A stretch of DNA of 64,000 nt, from positions 4,592,698 through 4,656,697 of the forward strand of contig JAJEKV010000051.1 of assembly GCA_021234155.1 (NCBI GenBank), in the 5' to 3' direction. Source of the DNA: Isoetes taiwanensis. Its lineage: Eukaryota; Streptophyta; Lycopodiopsida; Isoetales; Isoetaceae. Each line of letters begins with the position of its first letter. Position 1 is the stretch's first letter. Under the pieces are notes generated by a model. The model had not been told where the DNA came from and did not search any database. It was given only the letters and a program-made list of their open reading frames with translations. This document shows positions 51,782 through 63,238 of the stretch, in pieces. The position numbers and the translations under genes were made by a program.

Positions 51782-54765
51782 ATGGCTGCCCCAAAATTTC
51801 CTACACTTCAAGCTTCTGCTCCCAGGGAACCGGCTCTTTTCGAGTCAGTATCCTTCTTGACGCCCACTTTCCGTGAAGCCCTTGTTGGCCCGAATCGTGA
51901 AGTCGCAGAACGCCAAAAGCTTTACGAATTTTCACAAATGGAACTTCCGGCTCCAAATCCATACCAGTTGAAGCAGTTCCTCGCTCACATAGTCAACAGC
52001 CCGCATGGATACACTACAGTGGTCGATGGCACCACCATTTCGCTGACCCAACACCTAATTTCTGAGGTATTCCATATCCCTTTGCAAACCCCTTGTTTAT
52101 CTTGGTCTGCCATCCAGGATCTAGATGTCACTAAGTTTGGTGCTCCTGCTTATCAAGCAAACGTGCATCGCCTGACAAATATTGACAAGCCCCATGAAAC
52201 TTTTGTTAAGTTTTACGTGGCAAAGTTCCTTGGGTATTCTATCAAGAACACCCATATCAATAAGCCTTTCTATAATATGGTGATCACTGCTACTCGCTCC
52301 AACCACCACATTGATTGGCCCCAATTGTTATTCTACCGTCTTCTCCAGGAAGTTGACCGTCTTTGGGCTACCCCTTCTATCTCTGAAGTTTCCGTGGGAG
52401 GCCATCTTCAAGCCCTCATCTGTCATTACTTTCCTCCCACACCTCCTCATTCTCATGATTCCACTCAGCGGTCCCTTCCTCAGACTCACCACGTCGGCAC
52501 TTCACGCCCTTCTTCTTCTGGTCATGTCAAAATTCCGCACTCACATGTCACTGTCTCCTCCTCCGCTACAGAATCAAAGCATTCCAGTTCACATCATGTC
52601 TCACAAACATCGCAAACAAGGCAACAGCAGGCTCCTCCACCACAGCACCCTCGTCAGCTTTTGTATCAGTATCAGCAGGATGTTCAAGCTGCTGCTCTCA
52701 AGATACAAGAATCCCAAGAAGCTCTCATGAATGGGGTTCAAACGGCCCTGGAGGCCTCCGACGCGGTTCACCGTGACCTTCAAGCTGCTACCACGCAAGT
52801 GAATACTCTGGAGACCCAGCTTCAAGACAAGCACGAGGCTCTTTTACAGGCCCGTGAAGATCTCAAGGCTGCCCAACATCAGATTACTCTGCTTACCGAT
52901 CAGCAGGCTCACTTGCAGACCACCCTTCAGGAATTATCGGAGCAGGTCAAGGCAAGAGAGACTCTCTTGGTTGACAAGGAAAAAAACATTGCCAAACTGG
53001 ACACGCTGTATACAGAGCTCTCTCGGCATTACAACACTCAAGCTCAAGACCTTACAACGCGTGACGCTCAAATTGCCTCTTTGGAAGCTCAGCTTTCCAC
53101 GCAAACCTCTCAGCTCACATCTCTCCAAGATCAGCTTACGGAGGCTCAGAAACAGAAAGTTCTTGATGACGCTGAGATTGCCAAGCTCCGACTCACTGTT
53201 CCTGGGCCATCCTCCTCCCATGTCACAACTTCTCAAAAACGGGTCCGCGACCAGTCACGCCTTCTGTTAGACAAGGAGAACCGGATCCGTGATCTCGAAC
53301 AACGGCTTCTGGCCGAGGCTATTCGATCTGGCGATGAGGCTCGGCCAAACTTGAAGGCTATGTTACCATTGCTCTCAACCCGCACCGCTGACTTCCCTCT
53401 TCCTTCAGGTTATCGGATTATGTGGTTGCCCGCCGCCACCTCTTTCTTCACGAAGTGGCATACGGTGATGGTCCCGTTGATGTTCCCCTCACGACTGCAT
53501 TTTTCTTCGGATCCGCCACCTCTCTCTGTTGAAGACAAAGGTTTATTACATTGCCCTTTTAGTCTTTGACCTCATTCAACGTGTGACGATCCCATATGAT
53601 CACCTTCGAGTTGTTCAGCCAATGGCATACATTTTCATGATTTCTATCCGGGCCGATACCACGGGACAAATTTCGAGATGGGCCACATCGGAACTTTCGG
53701 GGTGATCCCACACTTCAATGGTTGCTTTTGGATAACAACCCTATCCGTCGATCATGATCGGACACATGCTCTTCATCAAGAGTACATCTTGGGAGCTTCG
53801 CTCATCATTTGCCTCTCTGGCAAGCTGAGGCGCTGCAACAGATAAGGAAGTATCTGGGACATCCTGAGGATCTTCCCTTTGCACAAGTTTATATGCAGCA
53901 CCTCGCAGGTTACAATCAACTGCGTGCTCTTCTGGATAGCAAGACAGTCCCCACGGGTTGGGATAGCCCTCCGGTAAATTCTCGCCTCCACCTTGCATGC
54001 GGGACCATTGGTGCAAAAGCTCTTGATCCGGCTCTTGTCCGGTGAATTGAGGGGAGCGGGCTCGGCGACCCCGCCCGGGCATGGTCCCCTCTCCCTATGC
54101 TTCCCTGGGTGTCCCTCCACGCCCCAGGTTCCTCACCTCTGATTGGCGTCTCCCCTTTTGGACCAAGGTCATGGATGGCCATGCTGGATGGACTCCGCCT
54201 CAGATCTCGACGGATCTCCGGTGGGATCCCCGTTTTGTACGCCGCTCCAATTGGGAGGATGGTGCCACCCTTGATAACACTACTAATTGGATCTATATTC
54301 CCAATGAGCGTGGTTGGCAACGCCCTGATGATGCTCTTCATGGTCTTGACACCTTCTTGCAGAATGCCGCCACCTCACCAGATCCTTTCAAGCAAATCAA
54401 AGCGGGGTTTACGTGCTGCTCTCAAATGCATCCTGGTCAGCTCTTTAAATCGGCAGCGTCCCATCTTTTACTGCAATCCGAATGCCAGCGTCAGTGCCTT
54501 TGGTCTCCAGACCTGCCTTCTCATGGAGTGCCAGTTTGTTTCTTCTGAAGCCCATGCTGCCCTTGAAGACATGGTGCGCTCTCATTTTCTCATTGACGCC
54601 GATCCTGCCCTTGGGCTCAACACTCCTCCTGCTCTTCAAATACGCCAGGATCTCATTGGCACTTACCATAATGGTGCCCGTCCTCACTCCCGTGAGGATC
54701 ACTTTCAGACTGATGGCTTCCCGCCCTCAGAGACACTCCCTCCTTTTCTTCACCCGGAGTGTCGT
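51782..54765 (+). pseudogene. Gypsy additional ORF downstream of pol (about 1,000 codons)
   Basis: It starts MAAPKFPTLQASAPREPALF at 51782 in a good context (GCCATGG). The first 596 codons are open to 53569. Residues 30-220 form a folded-looking part with LYEFSQMELPAPNPYQLKQF and DGTTISLTQHLISEVFHIPL, reminiscent of the putative plant transposon domain in Athila-type ORFs. Then come a Ser/His-rich linker and a long coiled coil (about residues 300-560) full of LETQLQDKHEALLQAREDL-type heptads. After a shift near 53535 it continues YYIALLVFDLIQRVTIPYDH, and further shifts lead to ISTDLRWDPRFVRRSNWEDG and an ending near the polypurine tract. No membrane anchor is evident. Confidence 0.8.
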
Positions 54766-54767
54766 TT

Positions 54768-54779
54768 GGTGGGGGGGAG
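54768..54779 (+). promoter_or_regulatory. Gypsy polypurine tract
   Basis: GGTGGGGGGGAG directly precedes the 3' LTR start TGTTAG, the expected plus-strand primer. Confidence 0.92.
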
Positions 54780-55372
54780 TGTTAGTCCTGTGCCTCCTGG
54801 TACAGGACTATTCATGCATACGACGGACCAAGTCAAGTCCAAGGATCCACAGACAGGCACGGGTCAGTCATCCAAGGCCCAGCAAAAGACCAAGCAGCAG
54901 ACCACGCGGCCAAAGCTCACGTGCAAGCTACCAAGAGGCGCCATGACAAGTGATGACCCCGCCACCACCTTATTAATCGTCGGCGTGATTCTAGGCACTT
55001 CAAGAGGCACCGCCAACATTCCTCCAAATCGGGCCTCCTTCCGTGAGTCGCACCAGAGATCGGTCGAGTGTCTATATTGGGCCAAAGGCCATTGTACTAT
55101 ATATATGAGTAGAGCTAGCACATGAGTTTTAGATGAGTTTTGAGTCTTGTCTCTCTTCAGTCTTCTCTCGATTGCGAGAGCTCATGTATGTTCATCATTG
55201 ATATCAAGGAAGCTTATCATTTTTCTCTCATTGTTCTCTTTTGTTCTGTTTTCTTCTTCTTCTTCTTTTCTTGCAAATCCCGCGTGACATAGTCCCCCGG
55301 ATTCTCCTGTTAGATCCAAGGGTCCTCACAGAGGGCTGTCTTGCAGGCGTTCCCGAACCCAGACCCCAAACA
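54780..55372 (+). repeat. Gypsy 3' LTR (593 bp)
   Basis: It runs from TGTTAGTCCTGTGCC to CCCCAAACA and is followed by the target duplication GCAGG (55373-55377). The TATATATA box is near 55094. Confidence 0.95.
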
Positions 55373-57833
55373 GCAGGTAGCATTGCGGGCCTCGTTCCAA
55401 TGTGGGATTTATGTGGCGCTGGTAGTGTGATGTCTTGACATGTTCAAGGGCATTGGCATCCCAAAGCTTGCTGAGGAAGCAAAGCGTCGCCGATATATTG
55501 CCTCAAGCTATGGCGACCGCCCTGTTTGCACATGTATGCACCTGCGGTTCTCGCACATTCCATCTAGCCAACCATTGAGCTCTCTTTTTCCTCCAAAGCC
55601 CGGGCCTTGAGGCGCCATGCCCCATTGCCATGATATAAGCTAGTTTAGGGAGACGAGCATCATCCATATTGACCACCTTCCGAAAATAGACAATGTGGCG
55701 ATCAAGGGCAGCCCTCAAGAGGCAAGAATCCTATCTCCCCGCAGTAGAATTTTGATACGGGACTGTGGACTTCACCCCTAGTGCTCGTACTAAAGAAGGC
55801 TTTCTCGGACCTGCTCCAAGTCATTCCAAGTAGCAAGTGATACTCTTGGGCCCCACACTTCCACCCCGTATAAAAGGACAAAGCTCTACTAAGACCTTGA
55901 ACAGGTGTGACCGATGGGCCCAATCATACAACTCCGCTCTATGACTATTGTTTTGCATTGCATATAGTGCCTTCCAACTTGCCGTCACTTTCGTGGCCCG
56001 TATGGATGTATCCCAAAGGCATAGTAGAAGGAAACTCCACTCCCAAATACTTGTATGTGGATGCAACTTCCACATTCGCCTTGGTAATCGAAGGAGGGGA
56101 CCCTCGGTGACATGAAGATGATATGAAACCACCTTAGTCTTGGTCGGGTTGACGCCAAGCATATCGGTCGCTTGGCGGGAATGTGTCCGGGCATCGAGAT
56201 GTCATTGCATGTCCGCTGATGTGTAAGCTAGAAGGTCCACATCATCGGCATATATTAACCGTCGATGATCGGATAGAAAAGGTGAGCTCCATCGCCCCCA
56301 TTATCGCCAACCCGCCTCTCCAATTGATCAATGTAAAGCCCAAACAATGTTGGGGAGAGGGGCATCCCCTCGAAGAACCCCGATACTACTATCAAATGGT
56401 TGGCTTGTTCACTGCAACCGACCCGAGCATCTTTCATATAGCTCGCATTAATCGTGCATTCGCGCAAATCTACAGGAACCCCCAACCAGTTCAGTCTTGC
56501 CCATAGTTTTTCCCCGAGGCACGGTGTCAAACGCCTTCGCAAAAATCCACAAAGCAACAATATAGATCCCGACGGGCGGCGGTTCTGCCGTCTTCAATCG
56601 AGTTCGCAAGCGTGAAGACGTGGTCAATGGTTGAGTGCCGGGTCTCAATCCCGCCTGGGTGAGGGGGCGCACCTCTGCCGCCTCTGCCCGACCCAATCAA
56701 CCTAACCGCCGAAATCCCAAAAAGCGGTTTTGCAAACACCGAACTGACCATGATTGTTCGGTAATTGGCTGGGCAGTGTGGGTCACCTGCCTTATAAATG
56801 GGAACAACTCTGCTATTGGTCCACTGCAGCGGGAAGCCTTCCTGTAATGCCTTGTTGAGCAAGGCGGTCAGCACTGGTATTATGGACGGCCCTGCCCACT
56901 TAAGCAATTCTGCCTGCATACCATCCAAGTCTGGGGCTTTCCCATTGGCAAGACGCTGTAAGCCTTGTTCCACGTCCGAATATGTGATTTCCAGCAAACC
57001 ACCTTAGTCTTGGCCAGGTTGACGCGCATATCAGTCGCTTGGCAGAATGTGTCCAGGGCATCGAGATGTCGTTGCATGTCTGCTGGTGTGTAAGCTAGGA
57101 GGTCCACATCATCAGCATATATTAACTGTCTGATGATCTGATAGAGAAGGTGAGCTCCATCGCCCCCATTATCAGCAAGCCAGCTCTCCAATTGATCAAT
57201 ATAAAGCCCAAACAATGTTGGGGAGAGAGGGCATCCCTGACGGACCCCGATACTACTATCAAATGGTTGGCTTGTCTGCTGCAACCGACCCGAGCATCTT
57301 TCATATAGCCTGTACACTGCATTCTGCAAATCTACAGGAACCCCCAGCTGTTGCAGTCTTGCCCATAGTTTTTCCCGAGGCACAGTGTCAAACGCCTTCA
57401 CAAAATCCACAAAGCAACAATATAGATCCCGACGGGCGGTTCCCGCCGCCTTCAATCGAAGTTCGCAACGGAAGACGTGGTCAATGGTTGAGTGTCGGTC
57501 CGAATCCCCGCTCGGTGAGGGCCCGCACCTCTCGCCTCTGCCCGCCCGATCAATCTGCCGCTTTCGAGAATCCCAAAGAAGCGTTTTGCAAACACCGAAT
57601 CATGATTGTTGATTGTTCGGTAATTGGCGGGCAAGCAGGGTGGGTCACCTGCCTTATAAATGGGAACAACTCTGCTATTGGTCCACTGCAGCGGGAAGCC
57701 TTCCTGTAATGCCTTGTTGAGCAAGGCGGTCAGCACTGGTATTATGGACGGCCCTGCCCACTTAAGCAATTCTGCCTGCATACCATCCAAGTCTGGGGCT
57801 TTCCCATTGGCAAGACGCTGTAAGCCTTGTTCA
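55373..57833 (-). mobile_element. LINE E, 5' part with internally duplicated RT
   Basis: This is the continuation of LINE E after the gypsy insertion. The minus-strand order should be fingers, palm, thumb and connection. Instead the stretch from LEITYSDVEQGLQRLANGKA (fingers) to TDMRVNLAKTKVV occurs twice: 57833-57001 and 57000-56150. The outer copy starts abruptly at GAACAAGGCTTACAGCG. At the junction AAGGTGGT runs directly into TTGCTGGAAATCAC. The two copies are very similar but have private small indels, so the duplication is not brand new. Confidence 0.9.
55400..57833 (-). pseudogene. LINE E RT coding remnant (duplicated fingers-palm)
   Basis: The outer copy gives NSRVVPIYKAGDPPC, CCFVDFVKAFDTVPREKLWA, VRQGCPLSPTLFGLYIDQLE and LIYADDVDLLAYTPADMQRH. 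The inner copy gives the same motifs with more frame damage (CCFVDFCEGV, a lost YADD frame near 56260). Then come the thumb (SWKALYAMQNNSHRAELYDW, about 55900-55990) and DRHIVYFRKVVNMDDARLPK (55650-55700). The outer palm is one of the best-conserved RT cores in the window. Confidence 0.88.
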
Positions 57834-58439
57834 TAATAAGATTAAGATGTTGGTGATGTCTTTCATTGAGAACATAAATAAAAACCACTTTTATTTGGTT
57901 TTACTTTCTGTTGTTCTACTTATTGCAACATATGAAGGGCATTTTTAGGGTCTCCATATTTCACGTATCTATCACTCATCACACGTCCAAGCAAATTACT
58001 ACTTTCTCATCTTGACTCAAAACTTAGCAAGTCAACAAGCAGTCTTACATCTGTACTATCATATAGAACACACACAGAATATTTTGAGTTATCTTTTTTT
58101 TAGTGGTGAATCTAGGCAACTGCATTCGAACAATCAGATGTAGAATAAAGGACGTAGCTTCAATATCCACGCTACATATAACTAGTGCACCTGATGATGG
58201 CACAAGTGCATGTCATGACCAAACTATTACAAACAAATGACTTTTTTTACGTGTTTTTTCAATGATGCGGATCCATCAACTATGGAGCATAAATGACGTA
58301 TAATTTGGGTTTTGTAAGGAGACTTAACTTTCTAAGGGGGGCAACATAGATGCAAGTCTATACATGATTAAGATGAGAACGTAGTAGCGTGGATGCGCTT
58401 AATGGTGTTGGTCAAATGCATGTCCACCATGGGTGGTAA
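57834..58439. other. Unassigned AT-rich stretch
   Basis: I see no gene, repeat terminus or structured motif here. It separates the truncated LINE E from the poly(A)-tailed segments. Confidence 0.5.
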
Positions 58440-58734
58440 AAGTTAATGGAAGGGAGGTTCCAGCAAAGCGGGTAGTCAGTTGACTAGCTTTGGGAAAGAT
58501 TGTTACTTCCCTATGGCAGATGATCGAGGACGATCAGCCTTGGGAAGGAAAGGAATTGATACGGCACTAGCTTGGGGGCGTGGCTCAGAGGAAGGATTTG
58601 CAGAGACAAACACAGAGGCAAAGGCTCTTAGATAAATATTTTGTAACTTTGATTGAATGGTATAAGTCCTTAAAGTCATAATAATAAAGGGAACCATTGA
58701 AATGTTAAAATGTTAAAAAAAAAAAAAAAAAAGA
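58440..58734 (+). other. Poly(A)-tailed segment 1: 3' end of a transcript-like sequence
   Basis: An open plus-strand frame ends MADDRGRSALGRKGIDTALA...TEAKALR with TAA at about 58635. A polyadenylation-like AATAATAAAG (about 58681) is followed about 30 bp later by an A18 run (58716-58733). It may be a retroposed mRNA end or the last exon of a gene. The upstream continuation (SQLTSFGKDCYFP) remains open to about 58452. The family is unknown. Confidence 0.4.
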
Positions 58735-59321
58735 AAAAACAGGGGCCGTTACAACTGTAGCGACCAGCGGCAAGTGGAACTGCCGGATGTAATGGAGCAG
58801 ATCCAGAACTTCCGGAACTGGCTGACTTTTAGCCAAAAAGGCCCTGAGATGGCCGGAATAGATAACTAAAGTAAAATTAGATAAAGGCAAAGCCTTTTAA
58901 AAAAAGGTCTGTGGAGAATATAAGTAGTAACCGATCTGCAGAAGTGGAGAAGAAGGGAAGAGTTTGCCTGTAGTAGAAAGACTGATCGCCCAAACCTGTT
59001 GTAGAATTACTAATAACTTATTGTTTGAGTGCCTTACTGAGCTTTAAGAGTATTCCAGAGAATCCCAGAGAGGCTATCCACTTGGTTAGCAGACTCTCAG
59101 AATTGGGAAGAATCTGAGCCTAGACTTGCCGTGTTTGCAAATCAGAGCCCGGTTTGGGTGGAGAAGTTGTGCCGAAAGAACTTATCTGGAGTTCCAGGTT
59201 GTTTTGATTAACGGTGTTTGACAGTTTTGCAGACAGGGAAGATCGTTTGTATCAGAATTTTTGAATAAAATTTTGAGCTTGTATATATATGTTCCTAGAA
59301 TTCTTAAAAAAAAAAAAAACC
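58735..59321 (+). mobile_element. Poly(A)-tailed segment 2: retroposed or LTR-like sequence
   Basis: This segment of roughly 585 bp starts right after the first A-run (ACAGGGGCCGTTACAAC) and ends in A14 at about 59308-59321. A GAATAAAATTTTG polyadenylation signal lies 40 bp upstream of that. A TATA-like GAATATAAGTAG lies near 58917. It is non-coding by eye. The structure resembles a processed transcript or an LTR U3-R cassette copied by a LINE machinery. Confidence 0.35.
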
Positions 59322-61232
59322 AAATCAACCCCTTGGTCAATCCCTTGGCAGTATTATCACCCTGATACTAGACTGAGCATCTCTAGATCAGTGTCCTTTT
59401 ACCTATTAAATTTAGCCCATTCTTGATCCACTACTATATGTCTTAAAATAGAAACTTAATAGAAACATTTAAACTCTTATCCTTTATTATATTATATTAT
59501 ATGATATTGACCCATAGTACACATGACTACTTAAAAGGATATTTATGTCTTCAACCATAAGAATAATTCCCACTCCACATGAAGCTACTCAACAGATATG
59601 AAGCCCTATAGTTTGAGGTATTGCTCATGTAGTTTCTAGTAGATATGGGACCCATGTAAAGCTCACCCTGGCCATTTATATCTCTCTTAAATTTACACTT
59701 TCTAAACGGGTCCTTAAATGTCATAACACAACTTTCCCTTTTGCCTAATATTTAAGTCCACTATTTGTGTAATATGACCCATCATATTTATCAATGTATT
59801 GACCACTAATATCACAACTATTTCCATATTACAATGTCTAAACATAGACTCTAATGAAGGAAGTTGTATTATCTCCACCAAGAACATGGTCAGGTTCCTT
59901 ATAGGTCATCCTATACAGACTGATTTACAGTTCAAAACCACTCCCTTGAGAAGCAACCAGTCTTAAACAGTGGAACTATCATTTTACCTTAACTTTTGAC
60001 ATCATAAGGAATGTACCAGTGAAAGAAGACAGCATTCAGAAATAAACTTCTTAACGTAACTGATATACTTAGATATTTAAACTATAGGGTCTGGTAGCCC
60101 ATATATGTCAAACCATTAAACATAAGTGTATGAAGCAGGGTAGTAAAAAAACATGCTTCTAAACAACTAGAAACAGTCAAAGTATGCTGCCATTATGCTA
60201 TTATATTGATGTCTGATGCAAAATCTAATATGAAACCCGCATACATAAAGCATAAACTAAGATATGTTCATAGTGTTATTTTGAAAATGAGAAGTATCTG
60301 TTTTACAGCCCTTTGTCCAATTAAGCCATCTTCATGTCATCTAAAGTCATCAAGTTGTACTGTTCTTCAAGGCCTCCATCCTCCATACAGCAAAAACCAG
60401 CAAATAAAGCAAAAGAGAACAATGGGAAGAAAATCCCGTACCTGCAGCCAATCAATACCCTGTTAGCATGTAAAATGGTAGCAAGGCAAGGGCCAAAAGG
60501 TACATTGGGATTTTCAGCTCTTCGCACCCATTGTGCCCTTTGCCCTACTAGTTAGTCTAAGCTAAATGGTATCAGGAGAACTACTAAAATAAACATATGC
60601 CTGTATGTATTAGATTCATACCATCAATTTCACTATCATACCATTATAGACGGATTTCTTAGCATCTGAACAAGTGTAGATCTATAAGTCTATATAAGTT
60701 TTTGTTAATGCTAGGCATATCAAACACTTATAGACCAGTCCACTGTTATGGATTAGAGGATAGTGATCCTAAAAAATATGGCCAAATTAGTAAAGGAACA
60801 ATCTGTGAGCCACCAAGCTTGCTCGGATATTCATTGAGATGATTAAAAGTTCCTGCATCATAGCCACAGAAATCGATCCAAATGAAATAAAAATCCTTGT
60901 TCAATCTTCCAAAATCTGACCCATACTTAGATTTATTAGTTAACGTGTATCAACATGTATCCACGAATCAGCATTAACTTAAGGTTTTTTTTTTTTTAAA
61001 TCTCTCCATACCTATTACCTAGCCGCTTGCATATTTTAAGAGATGAGCGATGGAACTATTATCTTTCCATTATCTTCTAAGCATAATATTTGGCTAAATC
61101 TCCTTCCACTGTAAGGTCAGCAAGGTTTTACAGACATTCTTATGTATAAAGTAGTTCAAGAACATAGGGTATATCATTTAAACTAAAATACTACAACAGT
61201 ATCGAACTGCTACTGATATAATGAAAGAAAAC
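59322..61232. other. Low-repeat DNA, weak exon candidates only
   Basis: No transposon termini were recognised. The interval 60430-60545 (minus) is the first of two similar exon-like segments, with acceptor-like TAACTAG and donor GCAG|GTACGG; the second is at 62670-62772. This stretch is probably intron or 3' region of a minus-strand host gene. Confidence 0.35.
60430..60545 (-). repeat. Exon-like duplicated segment, copy 1
   Basis: This shares with 62670-62772 the series GGGCAAA.GG, TTTTGGCCCTTGC, GCTAA, GTATTG.TTGGCTGCAGGTAC on the minus strand. One open frame reads PNVPFGPCLATILHANRVLI. The peptide is not conserved in the second copy, so it may be a non-coding repeat with splice-like ends. 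Confidence 0.45.
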
Positions 61233-61529
61233 CTGATAAGAATCTGGGTCTTCATCCAACTCTTGTATGTCATTGACATTTTGTGGAGATCCATAATCGT
61301 CCTGGCGTCTATTACCATACTGTTTGTTTCCCCTTTGATTAGCCAAATACTCATCTCGACTATAAGAGCTTCTTTTCTGTCCAAGGCCTCCTCTACTACT
61401 GCGGTTCTCCATATAGCATTCAGAATAGTTATCAAGCTCAAACTCTTCAAACTCGCGCCTAAGAACTTCTCTGTTAAGCCATTCTTCCTCTGATCCGGAT
61501 GTCTCACATCCATCAAAATCGTAGCCCAT
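61233..61529 (-). CDS. Candidate exon of an unidentified host gene
   Basis: On the minus strand it begins at ATG 61529, MGYDFDGCETSGSEEEWLNR, and continues hydrophilic and acidic through REFEEFELDNYSECYMENRS to DEDPDSYQ, where a donor CAG|GTTTTC follows. The composition (Glu, Arg, Tyr, Gln-rich, no simple repeat) looks like a real plant protein segment. The frame is also open upstream to a TGA, preceded by LPRLNEWRYRDFWKFVP. I do not recognise the family. Confidence 0.4.
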
Positions 61530-61573
61530 TTTTCAGGGTACGAATTTCCAAAAATCTCTATATCTCCATTCAT

Positions 61574-63196
61574 TCAGTCGTGGGAGCTGCCAGACTACCC
61601 TAGAGCTCTGCCAATCTTACCTAAGGTCTCTTGCACAATTACTGGAGTCTTAGGTAAAAAAGTAAATACTATTAAAGTTGGGTGGTTAGCATTTTGACCG
61701 GTATGACTATACCATTAAAATAATGGTTAAAATATGCCAAACGTTAGCCAAAATATTCATTTATATATTTAACATGCTGGTTTCAATGTTAGTCACTACT
61801 CCATGTCTACCCCTAGTGTATTTTACATGTTCACCAATAAACTTACCCCTAGTAAACAACATTAGTATCTCTGCTCTATCTTACCCCAATGTTCATCATC
61901 ATAAGTTTAACCTGATCAATGTTTAATACAGACTTTCTACCATTCTATGGACTTTTTCAAAGACCATATCTTGGTACAATTTGCAGCCTTAGGTTATAGC
62001 AGGTGCACAATACCCTAAGCCTTAATCTGGTTACCTAACTTGACATTATTTCCTTCATATTGGCATTTTCAATATAAGTACGTTAAATTTCTTGCATAAA
62101 CCGTCTTTGCTAAATTCATCTAATGCATCAATAGTTTGGAATCTTTATTATAAGCCCACATTCTAATGTCATATATAGAACCAGCTCTTATAATCATGAT
62201 ATGCCATACATTTCTATTAAAATAACCAGATTTATGTTTCAGTAGATAAGGACCGGCTATACTCATAAAAGGCATTCAAGACATGATGCGAATCACAATA
62301 TGAGTGGTTCCTGTTTACATGCACTAAGAAGAGGTACCAAATATTCAGACTTATACAAAGCCATAAGAACAGCAATCAGATATTCAAGCTTACATAAAGA
62401 TTTATTTGAGTGCTGCTACTAGATAAAGCAGCTTAATATTCTTTAAACTCCATGTTTAGAACAAATAAGTTTGACAAATCAAAGAAACAAATGTCTTAGT
62501 TACTTCCCTTCCAAGCTATAACTCCATCTTCATCATTGCAGTATTCTGCCACATGCTGCTATGATATCGATCAGCCGATCCATTGCATCATTTTCATGTT
62601 TATCATCCTTCTAGCCTAAGAAAAACTTAAATGGACAAAATTGCGACAAGGAGAGTAGAGAACCGGTACCTGCAGCCAACCAATACATCATTAGCCTGAT
62701 AAGGGTAAAGATGCAAGGGCCAAAAGCGTTTAGCCTTTCACACCTTGTAACCTTTTGCCCTGAGTTAGTCCTAGATCTAAAAGAATAATAAATGTCCATT
62801 TATCTAATAGCCCTATGGCAGTTACTGAAATTCATTAAATAGTACAAAACAGTGGCACATATTAAAGCATTTTCAGTGATCATCACCTAAAACATAGATG
62901 TAAAGCATAACAATATGTCTGCAAACCTGAATTGAAGCCCCTTGCTTCATTATATTTGAACAAATAATAATTCTGCTGGCCCAAGATCCCGTCATATTGT
63001 GCTCAACAGCTAATATATGATGGAAAATAGCTGAACACTTTTATTCAGCAACACGAAATTATACAGAGTACTCCATGCCTTTTTTGGAAGCTTGATCAAC
63101 ACTAAAATCCATTTGCAGATGGATTACGTCTCAAATCGTAAAGTGGATAATGAATAAGAAGCAGAGTCTCAGGATCATAGTCGTTGTGTCGCTTAC
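61574..63196. other. Probable intron DNA with one small exon candidate
   Basis: On the minus strand, 62504-62555 reads HVAEYCNDEDGVIAWKG after an acceptor CATAGCAG and before a donor GTAACT; this could be a small exon. The interval 62670-62772 is the second exon-like repeat. No mobile elements with defined ends were seen. Confidence 0.3.
62670..62772 (-). repeat. Exon-like duplicated segment, copy 2
   Basis: This is the partner of 60430-60545. The minus strand has an acceptor-like TAACTCAG and a donor-like GCAG|GTACCG, with TTTTGGCCCTTGC and GTATTGGTTGGCTGCAG in common. Confidence 0.45.
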
Positions 63197-63238
63197 ATCC
63201 TTTGCATCAAGGAGCTTGCAATCGGCTGCACTAGCCAT
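63197..63238 (-). CDS. Candidate first exon of a minus-strand host gene
   Basis: ATG at 63238 opens MASAADCKLLDAKD, exactly 14 codons, ending at a strong donor GAT|GTAAGC. The leader just upstream contains AAACCCTA (telo-box-like), common in promoters/leaders of plant translation-related and growth genes. The next exon is not established, so this is a moderate guess. Confidence 0.35.

Larger units (their letters stand above)
44243..55372 (+). mobile_element. Ty3-gypsy LTR retrotransposon with extra 3' ORF (11.1 kb)
   Basis: The element is complete by structure: 5-bp target duplication, LTRs of about 595 bp, primer-site candidate, gag with two zinc knuckles, protease, RT, RNase H, integrase with a GPY/F-like end and no chromodomain, a large additional ORF, and a polypurine tract. 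The order PR-RT-RNaseH-IN makes it Ty3-gypsy. The DGG protease and the post-pol ORF resemble the non-chromoviral Athila/Tat branch. It is inserted into LINE E. Confidence 0.95.

Noticed and set aside
51782-54765. Extra gypsy ORF as an envelope protein
   Set aside because: No signal peptide, membrane anchor or fusion-type pattern is visible; the coiled coil alone does not support that role.
43722-57850. Target-site duplication for LINE E
   Set aside because: The flanks share only a short AAGAT-like match, which is not convincing.
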